This document shows positions 12,270-23,928 of a stretch of DNA of 64,000 nucleotides, one piece after another. Made by a program: the position numbers and the translations under genes. This DNA is from Climacium dendroides. Lineage: Eukaryota; Streptophyta; Bryopsida; Hypnales; Climaciaceae. How positions within the stretch are numbered: the stretch's first letter is position 1; the number at the start of each line of letters is the position of its first letter. The notes under the pieces were generated by a model, which saw only the letters and a program-made list of their open reading frames with translations, was not told the origin of the DNA and made no database searches. Location of the stretch: contig OX467084.1 of the NCBI GenBank assembly GCA_950106755.1, positions 29,949,213 through 30,013,212 of the forward strand, read 5' to 3'.

Positions 12270-13390
12270 AAGCAAGCAGATATTGCTTTAGCTTGTGAAT
12301 ATGCTTATCTAATCATGAATATGAATAAGTATTGTTTCCGCAATTTCCGACAAGTAGTTGTAGACTCGTAATAGTTTAGTAATCAATGTAAGTGCACATA
12401 CTAGTATGACAGTAATTAAGAAAAGAAAACATGAAAACTACCAACAAAGATGGGATCATAGGTAATTGTCTATAGAGGATGGGAGAACTTGGTCCTTCAA
12501 TCTGTACATTCAAAGCCAAAGTTGAGGGAGCTGCTTCACCTGCACCCATGGCCAACAAATGAACACTCAGTTAGTTTACAGTCGTATGTGAGGTGTCTTT
12601 AGCCACATTCTAGTTGTTATCCATGTCGCAATACAGACAAGAGAAAGCCAGATTTTAGTAATTTACTAGTGATATCATCCTCTCACGGCAACTTCTCATG
12701 AACGAAGAGTAGTCTAGAAACCTTGTTAGCCATTGGATTAGGAACAACGTCCCTACGCTGAAGCTACGCTAATATTTAGGTATCCTCCTTGCATTGAGCT
12801 AATCACTCCTTTCAAATGCCACATGAGCTAAGGCATAACACACTAAATCACAAAATGAATAAAGTGTATGTTCAATTTAGGAGTTATGTACACATCAATA
12901 AGAATGTGAAGTTTGGCATAAAGAGATATTGAAGTTGTAATTGAGTGTAATTGTTTGGCTAGATGACAACCTAGTCTAGTTAGCATCTATAATGTCTATA
13001 ACATCATTCGGTGCCACCACTTACATTTGCCAAGCAAATGTCCAACTATTGTAACATAATATGTAATAACTTTAGAACTTAATTCCTCTGGAGTAGTTAC
13101 TATGCGTTGTAGATTGTGGTGTTTGAAGTATCCATGGCTTATTAATAACTTTATGGCACAATATCCTTTTCAGATTTCAATTTTGAGTCGTTATGCCATG
13201 TAGTAGTGTCTGTATTAAAAAAATGCAAGTTTGATTTCTGACAAAGTCTAGGCTTATTTAATGTCCTAGTAACCACATCATTCATGATTATTCAATTATG
13301 TCTATTTTAGACATATGTGAACAAGTTGCTTTTGTAATTTCAAAATTCTCTATTGAACCCTAGAGAGAGATAGATAAATAGACAGACGGA
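12270..13390. other. Spacer with a possible gene fragment
   Basis: Between R1 and R2 the DNA is less AT-rich than its flanks. On the minus strand an ATG at about 12,549 opens a frame reading MGAGEAAPSTLALNVQIEG that could continue to a GTAGTT donor near 12,441. No homology was recognised and no second exon found. The rest holds nothing I can support. Confidence 0.3.
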
Positions 13391-13439
13391 TAGACATGGG
13401 AAGGACACTATCCACGTTTTAGCAACTAGCGTGCGGCGG

Positions 13440-13949
13440 AAAAAGTAATACATGTAATACATCTTACAATTTAATTTTAAAAAAAATTATGGATGGATTT
13501 TACTACTTTAAAATTTTATGTTTTGAATTATTGGTATTTTTTTATGCTAATAGTAATTAGTTATAAATTTTTTAAGAAAAAAGATACACCATAAAGCTGA
13601 AAATAACTTTCACACCTCTATATTATATAAGAAAAAAAATTCTTTAGAATGAAAAATGAAAAAGAAATTCTATAGAACAACTTTCTATTGAAAGTTTATT
13701 TTGGTTAAATATTGATGCAATAGTCATCTTCATGTGAGCTCTATAAATATTTTAGTTGGAGAACATGCCATTTTAGTTCATTTTTCAACCCTTTCTAGAC
13801 AATATATCTTATGTTATTTGGAATTGAAAATTTTGTCAATAGAAACCTTTAATCATTGTTAAACAAAGCTCAAAATTTTGGGATAAAATTATAGTTTATT
13901 CAAAAGTAAATAGGGGGTCAAAAAATCACTCCTCCACACGTGGGTACCT
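13440..13949. mobile_element. R-family MITE, copy R2 (ends degraded)
   Basis: The interior is the reverse complement of R1: agatacaccataaagctga, then aataactttcacacctctat, and later caatagtcatcttcatgtga. The terminal repeats are eroded: the right side keeps GACCCCCTATTT-like sequence before tcctccacacgtggg, while the left end is only weakly recognisable near 13,400. Confidence 0.6.
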
Positions 13950-14093
13950 CACATAACATTCAGTAGCCTTCAGGGAGGCTGCCTTTCCCTCTTTGGAGGC
14001 CTCATCCATGACATTCATCTAGTGGCTACAAGAGAAAGAACCTGACAGTGAACAAAATGCAAAGCAAATTAACTTATCTAAAGGGTACGTTCG

Positions 14094-14439
14094 CACCTGG
14101 TGTTAATTATAACTTTGGTGTCATTACAAGGGGTACTTACACACCAAGCCTCTTTCGGGAGCAAGGTTGGGATGCGGGCAGTCAACACACAAGATTTTCA
14201 ATAAGAAAATTGAACCGATGATGTGGGTCTTGTGCCACAAATTTAATATCTTGTGCCACAAATTTAATATCTTGTGCCGCTAATTTGGTCAAGCCCTATA
14301 GCCAATCTAATTGACGTTAGATTGGAGAAAAGATCTTTATACTAATGGAGTAGTGGTGGGTGAAACAATCCATGTGGGATATGTGAATTAGGACAAAAAA
14401 AAGAGCTTCAACACTCATGGTTATAATTAACATCAGGTG
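14094..14439. mobile_element. Small inverted-repeat element S
   Basis: CACCTGGTGTTAATTATAAC on the left matches CACCTGATGTTAATTATAAC read inward from the right, 19 of 20 positions. The roughly 346-bp interior is non-coding and includes a 23-bp direct duplication (aatttaatatcttgtgccac) at about 14,232-14,278. It is probably a MITE; no target duplication was identified. Confidence 0.5.
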
Positions 14440-14466
14440 ATAATTATCCACAAGTGGAAACGCGGA

Positions 14467-14835
14467 AATTGTGATAGTCAAATTTCAGACCTCATTTAGA
14501 CATAGTAGACTATATTTTTTCCAAAAGTTTCAAACCAAGAAAAGTTGGTGAATCAAGTAAAATTTAATCTACAAAAATCCGTTTGACATTTCAATAATCC
14601 AACTAGAAGTTATGAACAAATTTCAGAGGAGGTGTTTGAAAATGTCCAAAACAAATTCCCTTCCAACCCCTATCTGAAATTTATCCATAACTTTTGATTG
14701 AAGGATCAAAATTCCAAAATGATTTTTGTTTATAAAAATTAACTTCATTTCAAATTTTTTTCATATCAAAGTTTTTTCAAAAAAGTTTTTATACTATGCC
14801 TAAATGAGGTTTGAAATTTTACTTCAATCACAATT
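14467..14835. repeat. 369-bp fold-back (near-complete inverted repeat)
   Basis: The two halves are reverse complements over essentially the full length, with mismatches. The outer arms read AATTGTGATAGTCAAATTTC and, inward from the right, AATTGTGATTGAAGTAAAAT, followed on both sides by CCTCATTTAG(A/G)CATAGTA. Near the centre AGAAGTTATGAACAAATTTC pairs with AAAAGTTATGGATAAATTTC. The loop is short, so transcription would give a long hairpin RNA. It may be a fold-back MITE or a source of small RNAs. Confidence 0.65.
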
Positions 14836-16620
14836 GTTGACTACACTATGAGCAATGAGAAACTACAAATTCTAATTTACATATCCCACACTGTTTACTT
14901 TACCTCCTACCACTCCATAGGTATATAAATAGTTGTCTTTGCATCCTAAGATACAAAACACGTTTGTCTTACAAAGCATTGCAAGGAATTTTGAATGTTG
15001 AAATTCATAAGCCAATGATTTTTTGACAGCTATTTTGTATAAAACTCATATTTTGTGTACTATATGAATTTGAGTTTATAGTACTCCAGGTCTAATTGTA
15101 GATTTTTTGCATTGTCAAAATAGAAAGTAGTATTTTTCTTACCCCAAGTTTGCATGGTAGTACAGTAACCACCCTACCACTCTAACGAATTTTAATGCGT
15201 GTTTAATAGCTACTGATGGTGTCAAATATTCGGCACCATATTATCCAGCGGATGAAATGATGCTGAATATTCGGCACCATTCTGTCAGAGGGAAGGCAGA
15301 CTCCTCTATCTGCTACTAAATATTATGTCAAATGTAGTGAGAGTGTCTTCCCCGTACAGATAGATAAATAGATAGATACATAGAATTATGTTTACACTTA
15401 TTTTTCATTATTTAGTTTGAATTTACCTCAAAAAAATCCAATATTCAAATCTATTTTTTTGTTGATTTTCTTTATATCAAGTTCTATATGTAATACTCGG
15501 TTTTGATTGTTTTAATACTTATTTTTATTTTTGGCCACGAATAATTGTAAAATATTATCTTCTATATATAAAGTACTCACATTAGTAAAGAAATTAGCAA
15601 TTGCATAGATACCTTTGTAACCTAGAAAAGGATTGAATTGCAATTTCAAGAAACAAGATCAATTGTTTTGCCATTTTTCCGAATTAAAAAAAAATTGAAC
15701 AAGAAATTTTTAATTAATTCTAGTGAGAATAATGACATTTAAAGACAAAAATATATATTTTTATAAAGATATATTGATGTATAATGTACTATTGTACTTG
15801 TTTTTTATATAAATTTTTTTAGGGAGAACACTTTGATGTCAAAGTCGTATTCTCTCTCTTTTTAATAGATTCCTATTTTTTATTCTAATTTTGTGGTTGA
15901 GGGTTTAGGATTAATCTCTGTAAATTAGTTTTGATAATTCATGTATCGGTGGATTAGGTTTAGCCTAAAAAAATGAAATATTGTATAGCATGGTCCATAC
16001 CGTGCTATGGGAGGTTGTTATGTTTACATTGTTTCTGTAAAAAGATATTTTTTTTTATGTTGTTCTAGGGCACTATTGTTCCGTATTGGTGTCAAATTAT
16101 CCAATTGATTAAGATGGTGGTCAAACTTCACTTAAGGATCTTTGTCTAATACTATATTTCAATAAATTTTGACTTGTGCATTATATGTCACAGTCATAGT
16201 GTTACAACTTTTTTCCTATGTTTATTATTTTTTTTGCATTATGTCACTTTAAAGACATGGGTGGTATTTTAAAAAAAAAGTGTTCTCTATTTGTGTGCAT
16301 TGAAAGATGTGAGGAGCTTGTAGGCTTGCTTGCATTGTACTATTGTAAAGTGGTTTGTTTTTGTTTGGTCATTCGCACAACAACAAATATGCTGATAGGT
16401 TTACTAAAATGTTTCCCTATAGGTAAATTATGAGAGGGAATTTGAAAGGGACATGCTAGGTGCCTTTTAACAAAGTTTAAGGCATTGGAGGCCACTTCTC
16501 TATGATATGTAATGCTAACAAGGAAGATGATTCCTTTCAAATTTTTAACACACTATTTTCATTTTTTGTTGTAGTTGACTTGCTATCAATATTTTTGTAT
16601 TACTAAAAGTGTTCCTAGTG
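14836..16620. other. Gene-free AT-rich spacer
   Basis: No gene is supported. A short imperfect repeat aatattcggcaccat occurs twice (about 15,225 and 15,270), and a GATA microsatellite lies at about 15,357-15,380. Confidence 0.45.
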
Positions 16621-16624
16621 CTTG

Positions 16625-17181
16625 GAGGGGTCACTTAGAGTGTCTATTAAAAACCACGTGCGAACAAAACTTTGGACCCCCTATATGCTTTTTGAATTTT
16701 AAATAAAATTAAATGAAAAAATATGAATAGATTTTTCTACTTTGAAAGTTTATGTTTTGAATTATTGATATTTTTATTTGTTAATAATAATTAGTTACAA
16801 ATTTTTGAAGTAAAAAGATACACTGTAAAACTGAAAAATAACTTTTACACTCCTATGTTATATAAGAAAAAATTGTTTAAAAAATGAACAAAAAATTCCT
16901 AAAAATAACTCTTTATTGAAAGCTCATTTTGAGTTGAATATTGATGTAATGGTCATCTTAATGTGTTCTCTAAAAATATTTGAGTTAAAAAAAACATGCC
17001 ATTTTAAATCATTTTTAACCTCTTCTAGGAATCATTCCATATTTTATTTGAGTTTGAAATTTTGGCAGTAGAATCCTACAGTCATTAGTAAACAATGCTC
17101 AAAATTTGAAGTTAAAATTATAGTTTATTAGAACCCACTTGTTCGCAAGTGGTTTGTTGTAGTAGAACTAAGTGCACCCCC
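16625..17181. mobile_element. R-family MITE, copy R3
   Basis: The left end GGGGTCACTTAGAGTGTCTA and the right end read inward (GGGGGTGCACTTAGTTCTAC) form an imperfect terminal repeat that continues to a shared AACCAC(G/T)TGCGAACAA block. The interior matches R2 in the same orientation (for example aaaagatacactgtaaaact and atgtaatggtcatcttaatg). Non-coding, about 557 bp. Confidence 0.65.
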
Positions 17182-17199
17182 GGGTTCCTAACAATCCTA

Positions 17200-17940
17200 A
17201 CTAATTAAGTTGAACCCCCTATGTTCCTTCCATGAACCCCTCTACCTTCTAGTCCGGTCTAATTCTAGGTTTTAACCTTTGGATTGTTATTTCCAATTTA
17301 ATCTTGAGGTTTTATTCCTAAACTAAATCTAAGTTCTACTTCTAATTAAATTTTCAGTTTTATCTTCTAAATTAGTAAATTACTTCTAAGCTTTAATTTC
17401 TAAAATTAACTTTAATTTCTAATTTTGAATTTTAACTAAAACATCTAACTTCTAACCTCTAGCTTTGAATCTACAGTTTTTAATTTTTATAATTTAATTC
17501 CTAAATTTTGCTTCCAAAAGTTAACTTTAAATTTTAACTTCTAAAAGTTCACTCCAAATTTTAACCTCTAAATCTAATTCTAGTTTCTACCATCTAAATC
17601 AACTCTAGGTTTAACTTTTAAAATTAAATCTCTAAATTTTGATTTCTAAAATTTAACCCCTAAATTCTACCTTCCAAAAGTTTAGCTTTAATTTTTACTT
17701 CTATAATTTAACTCCAAATTTATACCGTCTAACATTTAACTAACCCTAAATTCTACCTCCTAAAAGTTTACTCTAAATTTTTACTCTAAATTCTAACTTT
17801 AATTTTTAACTTAACTTCCAAGATTTACTTTAAATTTTAACTTCTAAATTTTTACTCTAATTTTCAACTTCTAAATTTTTACTTTTTAAATTAACTCCTA
17901 GTTTCTACTCCTAAATTCCCACTACTAAATTCTGTCCGTT
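17200..17940. repeat. Degenerate C/T-rich tandem array
   Basis: More than 700 bp consist of diverged short units around TAAATTCTAACTTCTAAATT, with many variants such as tttaacctctaaa and ctaaattttaactt. Spacing is irregular, about 18-25 bp. No coding capacity. It looks like an old expanded simple-sequence array. Confidence 0.6.
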
Positions 17941-18110
17941 GTTCTTTTTGGATGAAGTTAGTTAACCTTCATCCATCCTACCCATGACCGCTCAACTTAA
18001 CCTAATGTAGTCAAATCAAAGCCAAATCTTAAGTGTAATATGTTTTCGGAAATCCCTCTTCCTAATCTATGAACTTTTGAATCTAAATTTCTACCTCTCG
18101 CTAATCCTTG
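17940..18110 (-). repeat. Partial GATGAAGTTT block, copy D4
   Basis: On the minus strand, downstream of exon-like module (c), the sequence agagggatttccgaaaacat and ggatggatgaaggttaacta resembles the D blocks. The conserved hairpin is shortened to GGATGAAG / CTTCATCC at 17950-17974. The spatial relation (exon module, then D block, on the same strand) is the same as in the other two cases. Confidence 0.4.
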
Positions 18111-18192
18111 TTTGCTAATGTGGATTAAACAATAATTAAGAAGATTAAGAGCTAATTAGGGAAAAACCACCAAAGAATGCTCAATGACTTAC

Positions 18193-18261
18193 CTCATCAT
18201 GGCTAGTGTTAAAGATGACCTCGTCCACGTCTACATCCACATCCACATCCTCGTGTTCCAT
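18193..18261 (-). other. Exon-like module (c): ATG exon with GTAAGT donor
   Basis: A minus-strand frame of 23 codons starts at an ATG in good context (taccATGG) and reads MEHEDVDVDVDVDE, then VIFNTSHDE, up to GAG followed by GTAAGT. Layout and downstream D4 block match modules (a) and (b), though the peptide is different and contains a (GTGGAT)n-like repeat. No second exon was found. Confidence 0.25.
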
Positions 18262-18769
18262 GGTATTCCTTTGTTTGTTTATTTATTTATTTTTCCAAGT
18301 TCCCCACTTGTTTTAGAAAATAATACACTTTAACAATCTAACTTCCTTCTTCTACTCTAGTACTATTCCACCAAATGTATTTATGGTGGTCTTATAACTA
18401 TAGACAAACTCTGAGGGACTTAATGGTGCACCTTTCCCTCTTACACATTCTTCCTTTGTATCATACTCATCTTCCTTTTAACGGTCATAAGGAATTCTTT
18501 AAATTTCCTTCCTAAGTCTACCTATCTTATGGCTAGGACACTGTTTATCTTCTCTCTCTCCTTTGTCCCATATTTCAACTTTTTTTCCTCTAATCTCCCT
18601 CCATTACTTGTGGTTTGTCTTATTGGTGAGAAAGAGTTACTAGTTGGAGGGTTGCATATAGGTGTGGCGTGTGATGTTATTTATTTTCTCCCCCTTTTTC
18701 TCTTTTCCCTTATTGTGTTTTTTTATTTTTCAAGTTTTTAGACTTAAGTTCTAAAATCCAACTTTTGGT

Positions 18770-19060
18770 CTAGACTACCCTAGACTTTGACTTTGCAGCC
18801 CTACAATCTCACAGACCTAGCCCCTACAACCTAGACCTCGGCAACCTGAAACCTTGGCTCCTCAGACCTTCGGCTCCCCAAAACCTTGGTTCCCTATAAT
18901 TTTGGCAACCCCAACCCTTGGTACCTAGACCTCGGCAATCTAGAACTTCAACAACCTAGACCTTGCAATCTAGACCCAACAACCTAGACCCTCGATACCC
19001 AAATTTAGCAACCTAGACCCTTGATACCCAAACTCAACAATCTAAAACCTTGGCTCCAGA
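18770..19060. repeat. Degenerate CCTAGACCTTGGCAA tandem array
   Basis: Diverged copies of a 15-20 bp unit (CTAGACCTCGGCAACC, CAGACCTTCGGCTCCCC, AACCTAGACCCTTGATACCC) follow one another for about 290 bp. The array is notably C-rich for this AT-rich region. No coding capacity is supported. Confidence 0.6.
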
Positions 19061-19769
19061 TGCTATGTTGGTTTGTGAATTAATTGAGGGTATGTTGGAC
19101 TTGCTAAAATTCAATTGCAGGGATGCTAAACTTGTAAAAAAATTCACTTTGGTAGGCTATGTCTCCCCATGCTAAACCACTTTTAACCTTGGAATCTAAA
19201 CTTTGGACTTTTCTAAGCAGATCTTGGAAACTATACTTTGGAACTAAGTACCATGGAGGTTTAAAGTTTTGGAAACCTATATAATGGAATTTAGAAAGGT
19301 AAATGGATTTTTCTTTTGACTTTCTGGTATGTTTTCGATCCAAGATCACAATCCGGTGGCCATAGACTCCTCTACTGACCCATTTTAAGAAAGTGACATC
19401 TGCATGCTAACAATTGAGGTTTTTACTACTTCGTTGATGGAATGGGAAAACTAAAACTTATCTTAGGGAATCTATAGGGGGATTGCCCTAAACTCTCTTC
19501 AAACCAATTTAGCCAAGCATGGTCACATGCACAATGATTTTAGGCTATCTTAGGTAAGAACCCTAAGACCTGTTAATTCCCACTATTTCCCTAGTTCTAA
19601 CCTATTTATCAGTGGATTTTAAGATTATTCTAGGGATAAAAGTCTATTTAGAAACAACTGCCATATTGACATGTAATACACCTATTTTGGTTTTACACTC
19701 TTTTTTAGTTTTTTTGCATATAATTATAACTTAAATTACAAGATTTAGAGAAAAAAAGACTATGAGTCC

Positions 19770-22065
19770 CAAGTGATGAATTGGGAGCTTACAGAACCTC
19801 TGATGAAGAAGAGGAGACTCTAATGTTGTACACCTCACAAAGCGTTGTTCCACTTGTAAAGTTTCCAACAAATGATGAATATTTGGCAGGATACATTTAG
19901 AGAATGGATTTTGTTTTTAATGCCAAGATTGCAAATATTTGGGATATAGAAAATGTAGAGACAAACCATAGAGTAATGATTGCAAAGCAGGTTTCGGCAA
20001 TGTATAAGAGACTCTTCGGAAGAGAATAGTCAAATATGTCACTATTCACCTTATGACCATTAGCATATATTCTTGAAGGAATGGATACAAACACTACAAG
20101 AGAAACTCGTCCTAATTGACAAAAATCAGCCCCTCCTAATCTACAGAAAATTGACAAGTTTCTGTCAATTAGGACAAAAAACTGTCCGAATTGACAAAAA
20201 ATTGTCCAAATTGACAAAAATCTGTCAATTTTCTGTAGATTAGGACAGGCTGATTTTTGTCAATTAGGACGAGTTTCTGTCATTTTGGACAGGTTTTCTT
20301 GTAGTGAAAGGGTGCTCCACTTTGAAAGGAGATCCCATTTTCATGTGTAGATGTGGTGCATGACTTTGAAGAAACATATTTGTATCATGCTTTGGCAATA
20401 CTAAGGAATCCGAATATATCTAGAGTAAATTGGTTGCAGAACATTATCATCTGGGAACTTATTAATAGTCAACATGTGGTAGCATCATACAAGCAAGTTG
20501 AACAGGAGCATAGGACGAGAGAAATGGAAATTGAAGAGTACCAAAAGATATTTGCAGAGAGGAAGGTTCAATTTCTTGTGTACAATGATTCAAAAGTCTA
20601 CATTGAAGCTTCAATGTGAATAAATGCTAAGGAATTTGAGAGAGAGTTCTACACTACAATGGATTAGGATTTGATGAAGTTAAGCGCTATGTGGGAAGCA
20701 TGTGAAAGACTTAATCCAAAAGTATGGCCATATGATGCACAAAAAACAAGAGTTGTGACAATGACAACAAGTGCATTGCATTGGATAAGGTCTTTTGGAG
20801 AAAGCATGTCATTGGGGGTAATATATGAAAGGATAGCCAAATATACCTGTCATATATGGTAAGAAGATAAAGCAACTTATCAAGTTGTTTTACAAGTTTG
20901 TTGTGATTATGAAAACGGAATTCTTTGGTACAATAAAGATGAGGAAAGAAAGTAGAAAAAATATGTAAGTCAACAATCATTGGACCCAAATGTTGATGTG
21001 AAAAAAAGGAAGAAAGCATATAGAGTGATTGTAGATGAAACTACTAATGAGTATTCCAAAAATGATGTATTTTTGTTTGGCAAAAAAAATGGCAGAAAAA
21101 ACTCTAGTCGAAGGTGAACATGCATGGTAGAGGGTTTTTTCAATGGTGCAAACAACAATACTCTAATGAAAGACACTTTGGCTTGGACAATGGATTGTAT
21201 TCAACAATGGGAAGTAGTACAAAATGTATTATGGTGGTTGTTAGTTGAAGGATAGAACATCTAAATAACATGTAGGAGTTTTTTCTCATAGATGTGGAGA
21301 AATTTGAAAGAGAGGACCGTGGACAATTGAAGGTACTTGTTGAAGTTGTTGGCCAAAAAATAAAGAAAGTTTGTAGTTCTATCCTTTAGTGAAGACAATT
21401 GATGCTTTAGAGAGGTCTGCTACTCTCAAACCTCCAATGATTAGAAATCATTATGCTAGTATTCAACGTGGAAAACCTGGGTATTGTAGCATTAATTGAA
21501 ACTTGACAAACATAGATGAAGCACAATGGGATTGGCAACTAAATTTACATGTTATTGCACATAGAGATAGTAGTGTGAGCATCCCTTTTTAATATAGAAG
21601 GGAATTTTTTTAGGAGTTGTGGAATTGGGAATGCCATACTTGTGGATTTTTTTATTACAAATGGTGCAAAATAAAGGAAGAGAATGAAGTATGGACAAAA
21701 TGTCAAATACAACACTGCGTTTCAAAAGATATAGCAGTGGATTATAAGTATATATATGTGGACAACAATATTTTTGTTACCACTAGGAACATTTTTGAAG
21801 AGGACATGAGGGAAAAGACATGAAGGGCAAACAAAGCAAAGTGTACAAGCATTTGGAGGCGTTGCATTTGTAATGGTACATTCAATTATGTTGAACAAGG
21901 TGCCTAATATACAAAGTACTCGTGTTGAAGTACCTATGGTGTTCACAGACTCGTGGAGTGATGAAAAGATGCCTTGTGATGTAGATCAAGTGGAGAGAAC
22001 TCCTACTAAATTGCAGAGGTTGTTTATTACGTATCTACCAAAAAAGTGGAGGCTACTGTAGCAAT
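19770..22065 (+). pseudogene. Decayed long reading frame, split by a MITE
   Basis: Across about 2.3 kb the plus strand shows long protein-like segments interrupted by many stops and frame changes. Examples are 20,353-20,619 (EQEHRTREMEIEEYQKIFAE), 20,671-20,862, about 20,960-21,110 (PNVDVKKRKKAYRVIVDETT), 21,617-21,823 (WNWECHTCGFFYYKWCKIKE) and 21,873-22,061 (VEVPMVFTDSWSDEKMP). Codon composition is Lys/Glu/Val-rich and unlike the random frames nearby. A 215-bp MITE interrupts it at 20,092-20,306. I do not recognise the family; a dead transposon protein or decayed host gene are both possible. Confidence 0.45.
20092..20306. mobile_element. CACTA-like MITE, 215 bp
   Basis: The element begins CACTACAAGAGAAACTCGTC and ends with the reverse complement of CACTACAAGAAAACCTGTCC. 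Both ends are flanked by AAA, a possible 3-bp target duplication as made by CACTA/EnSpm transposases, though AAA is low-complexity. Most of the length folds back on itself, built from repeated TTAGGACAAAAA- and AATTGACAAAAA-like units. It interrupts a decayed reading frame, so its insertion is independent of that element. Confidence 0.75.
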
Positions 22066-22307
22066 TGAAATAATAACAACATTGCCAACTATTTTGGATA
22101 GAAGGAATAGAATAATAATTGACTTAAAAGATAGAAGTCAACGGGTCAATTATTGTTCAACAATTATTGTATACAAATCCCAAGTCAACTCTTGGAATAC
22201 AATAATGGAGTTTAAATAGTGCTTAAGGGAAAGAAAGAGAAGGAAAAGGAAAGATGAAGTAATATTTTAAAAATTTTGAACTTGTAATTTTTACTCCATT
22301 TCAAGGC

Positions 22308-22400
22308 ATGGGCAAAATTATCAAAAGAGCAAGAAGGATGACAAATGATGGAAAATACAAGGGGTTGTACAATTACCTCAATAATTACTCCAATTCCAAG
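22308..22400 (+). other. Exon-like module (b): ATG exon with GTAAG donor
   Basis: A frame of 31 codons starts at ggcATGG and ends SNSK before GTAAGCC. Its second half, DGKYKGLYNYLNNYSNSK, resembles NGGLKGVFNHLLDEANFK in module (a). Upstream sequence (CCCAAGTCAACTCTTGGAAT) and downstream intron-like sequence, including a D block, also correspond. This shared order suggests descent from one duplicated unit. Function unknown. Confidence 0.3.
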
Positions 22401-22539
22401 GTAAGCCACAAATTTCATCTTTTTCTTTTGAATTTTCAAAGTTAGGCAATTTTAACGCGTAGCCAAATTACAAGAGCAAGTCAGGGTCTCAATATTATGT
22501 TTTTACCCAAATTCAGGTAGATCACCTTGTAGTTCTTGT

Positions 22540-22810
22540 TTAGAGGTTTTCAAAACTATATTACACTTAGAATTCCAAGTTAAATTGAAAAAGATATTAG
22601 CGGATGAAGTTTAAAAGTCATATTGGATGAATATTAGTAAATTTCATCTAAGAAGAACAAGAATGGAGGGTGAAAATTTTAGAAGTCAAAAGTGAAAGTA
22701 AAAGTTAATTTTGAATTGTAGGTTGGTAGAAAACTATGGATGAAGTTTGAAGTATTGATTAACAGTCAAACTTCATCCCTTCATAACTTTTACTAGGGAA
22801 GTTCAAATTT
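22540..22810 (+). repeat. Dispersed GATGAAGTTT block, copy D3
   Basis: It contains gaggttttcaaaactatat, then gcggatgaagtttaaaagtc, then the hairpin GATGAAGTTTGA / TCAAACTTCATC at 22739-22777, the clearest version (12-bp arms, about 15-base loop). It lies about 140 bp downstream of exon-like module (b). Confidence 0.55.
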
Positions 22811-23928
22811 AAATTTCTTTATCAATATTAATAGGAAAAGCTATACTTTACAAGAAAAAAAATTCAAAAATTTAAAATTAGTAAATCATCTAGAGGAGGC
22901 TTAGAGCCCTAGAAATCATAAAGAAGTCAATTAGGAACTCTAAGATAATTATTTAGGCATCTTTGATAAAGGGGTAGGAAGTGAGAAAATTCTTTAAAAT
23001 CATAGGAGTACAAAGTTAGAAATATCCATTGCTTGAAAGGCACAATGGACTGATGTTAGAATACCCATAGGATAGAAAACAAACCAAGAGCCTGGTTGTA
23101 TTTGATCATTTACCAAGGGTGAGTAAATAAGCACCCACACTATGCAATAAAAATTGGAATGGCTCAAATTGACAATTTGTAAATGAACTAGATCAGGTTG
23201 TACAATATTGATGAGCCCTCAGTGTCTTTACTAGACAAGTCTTTGGGTTTACTTGTTGGTAAGCTTAGAGCTACAATAGTACAAGGTCATTGAAAATAAT
23301 GGTTGTTTGAATGGCCCTAATGTGCTTTGTTTGTTGGGCTTTTTAAGGTAGAACCACCCATTGCCAACTAGGAAGCTATACCCAAGTAATCCAACTTGTG
23401 GAAGGCAACAATTTCCAATTAAAGCTTGAAATGTTTTTTTTTTACTTTTTCAAGGTTGACACTAATAAGGTCATGATACAATGATACATATCCCAAAGTT
23501 TCATAAAGTGTGTGGGAAGTACTAAGCGAGAAAGAAGTTTCTTGACTCATTGGAATTTGAAGATTCTATATATAGTCTATAGGCTTGGAACACTCTTTGT
23601 CTCCCAAAATTTATAGTAATTTCAATTTTGAGAAAAAAAATACAAAAAATTCACAATTCCAACATTTCCTATCTTTCTATATGAGAAAATTTTCCATTGC
23701 CTCACACTAGTCCTCATTTGTCCTAAAATCTATTAAGTGATTGGGTATGGGTTGTTCAACTTTAGATAATAATTATCCATTGTAATGGTATAATGCATGC
23801 AACACAAAGTCAACTATTTCTTAGTGATATGTTGTTTTCACTTTTCGGAGTTACTATATTAAGATCAAATTTTGGTAACATACACAAATTGAGGGTAGAC
23901 TTAGAAAACATAACATTCTTAACCCCTA

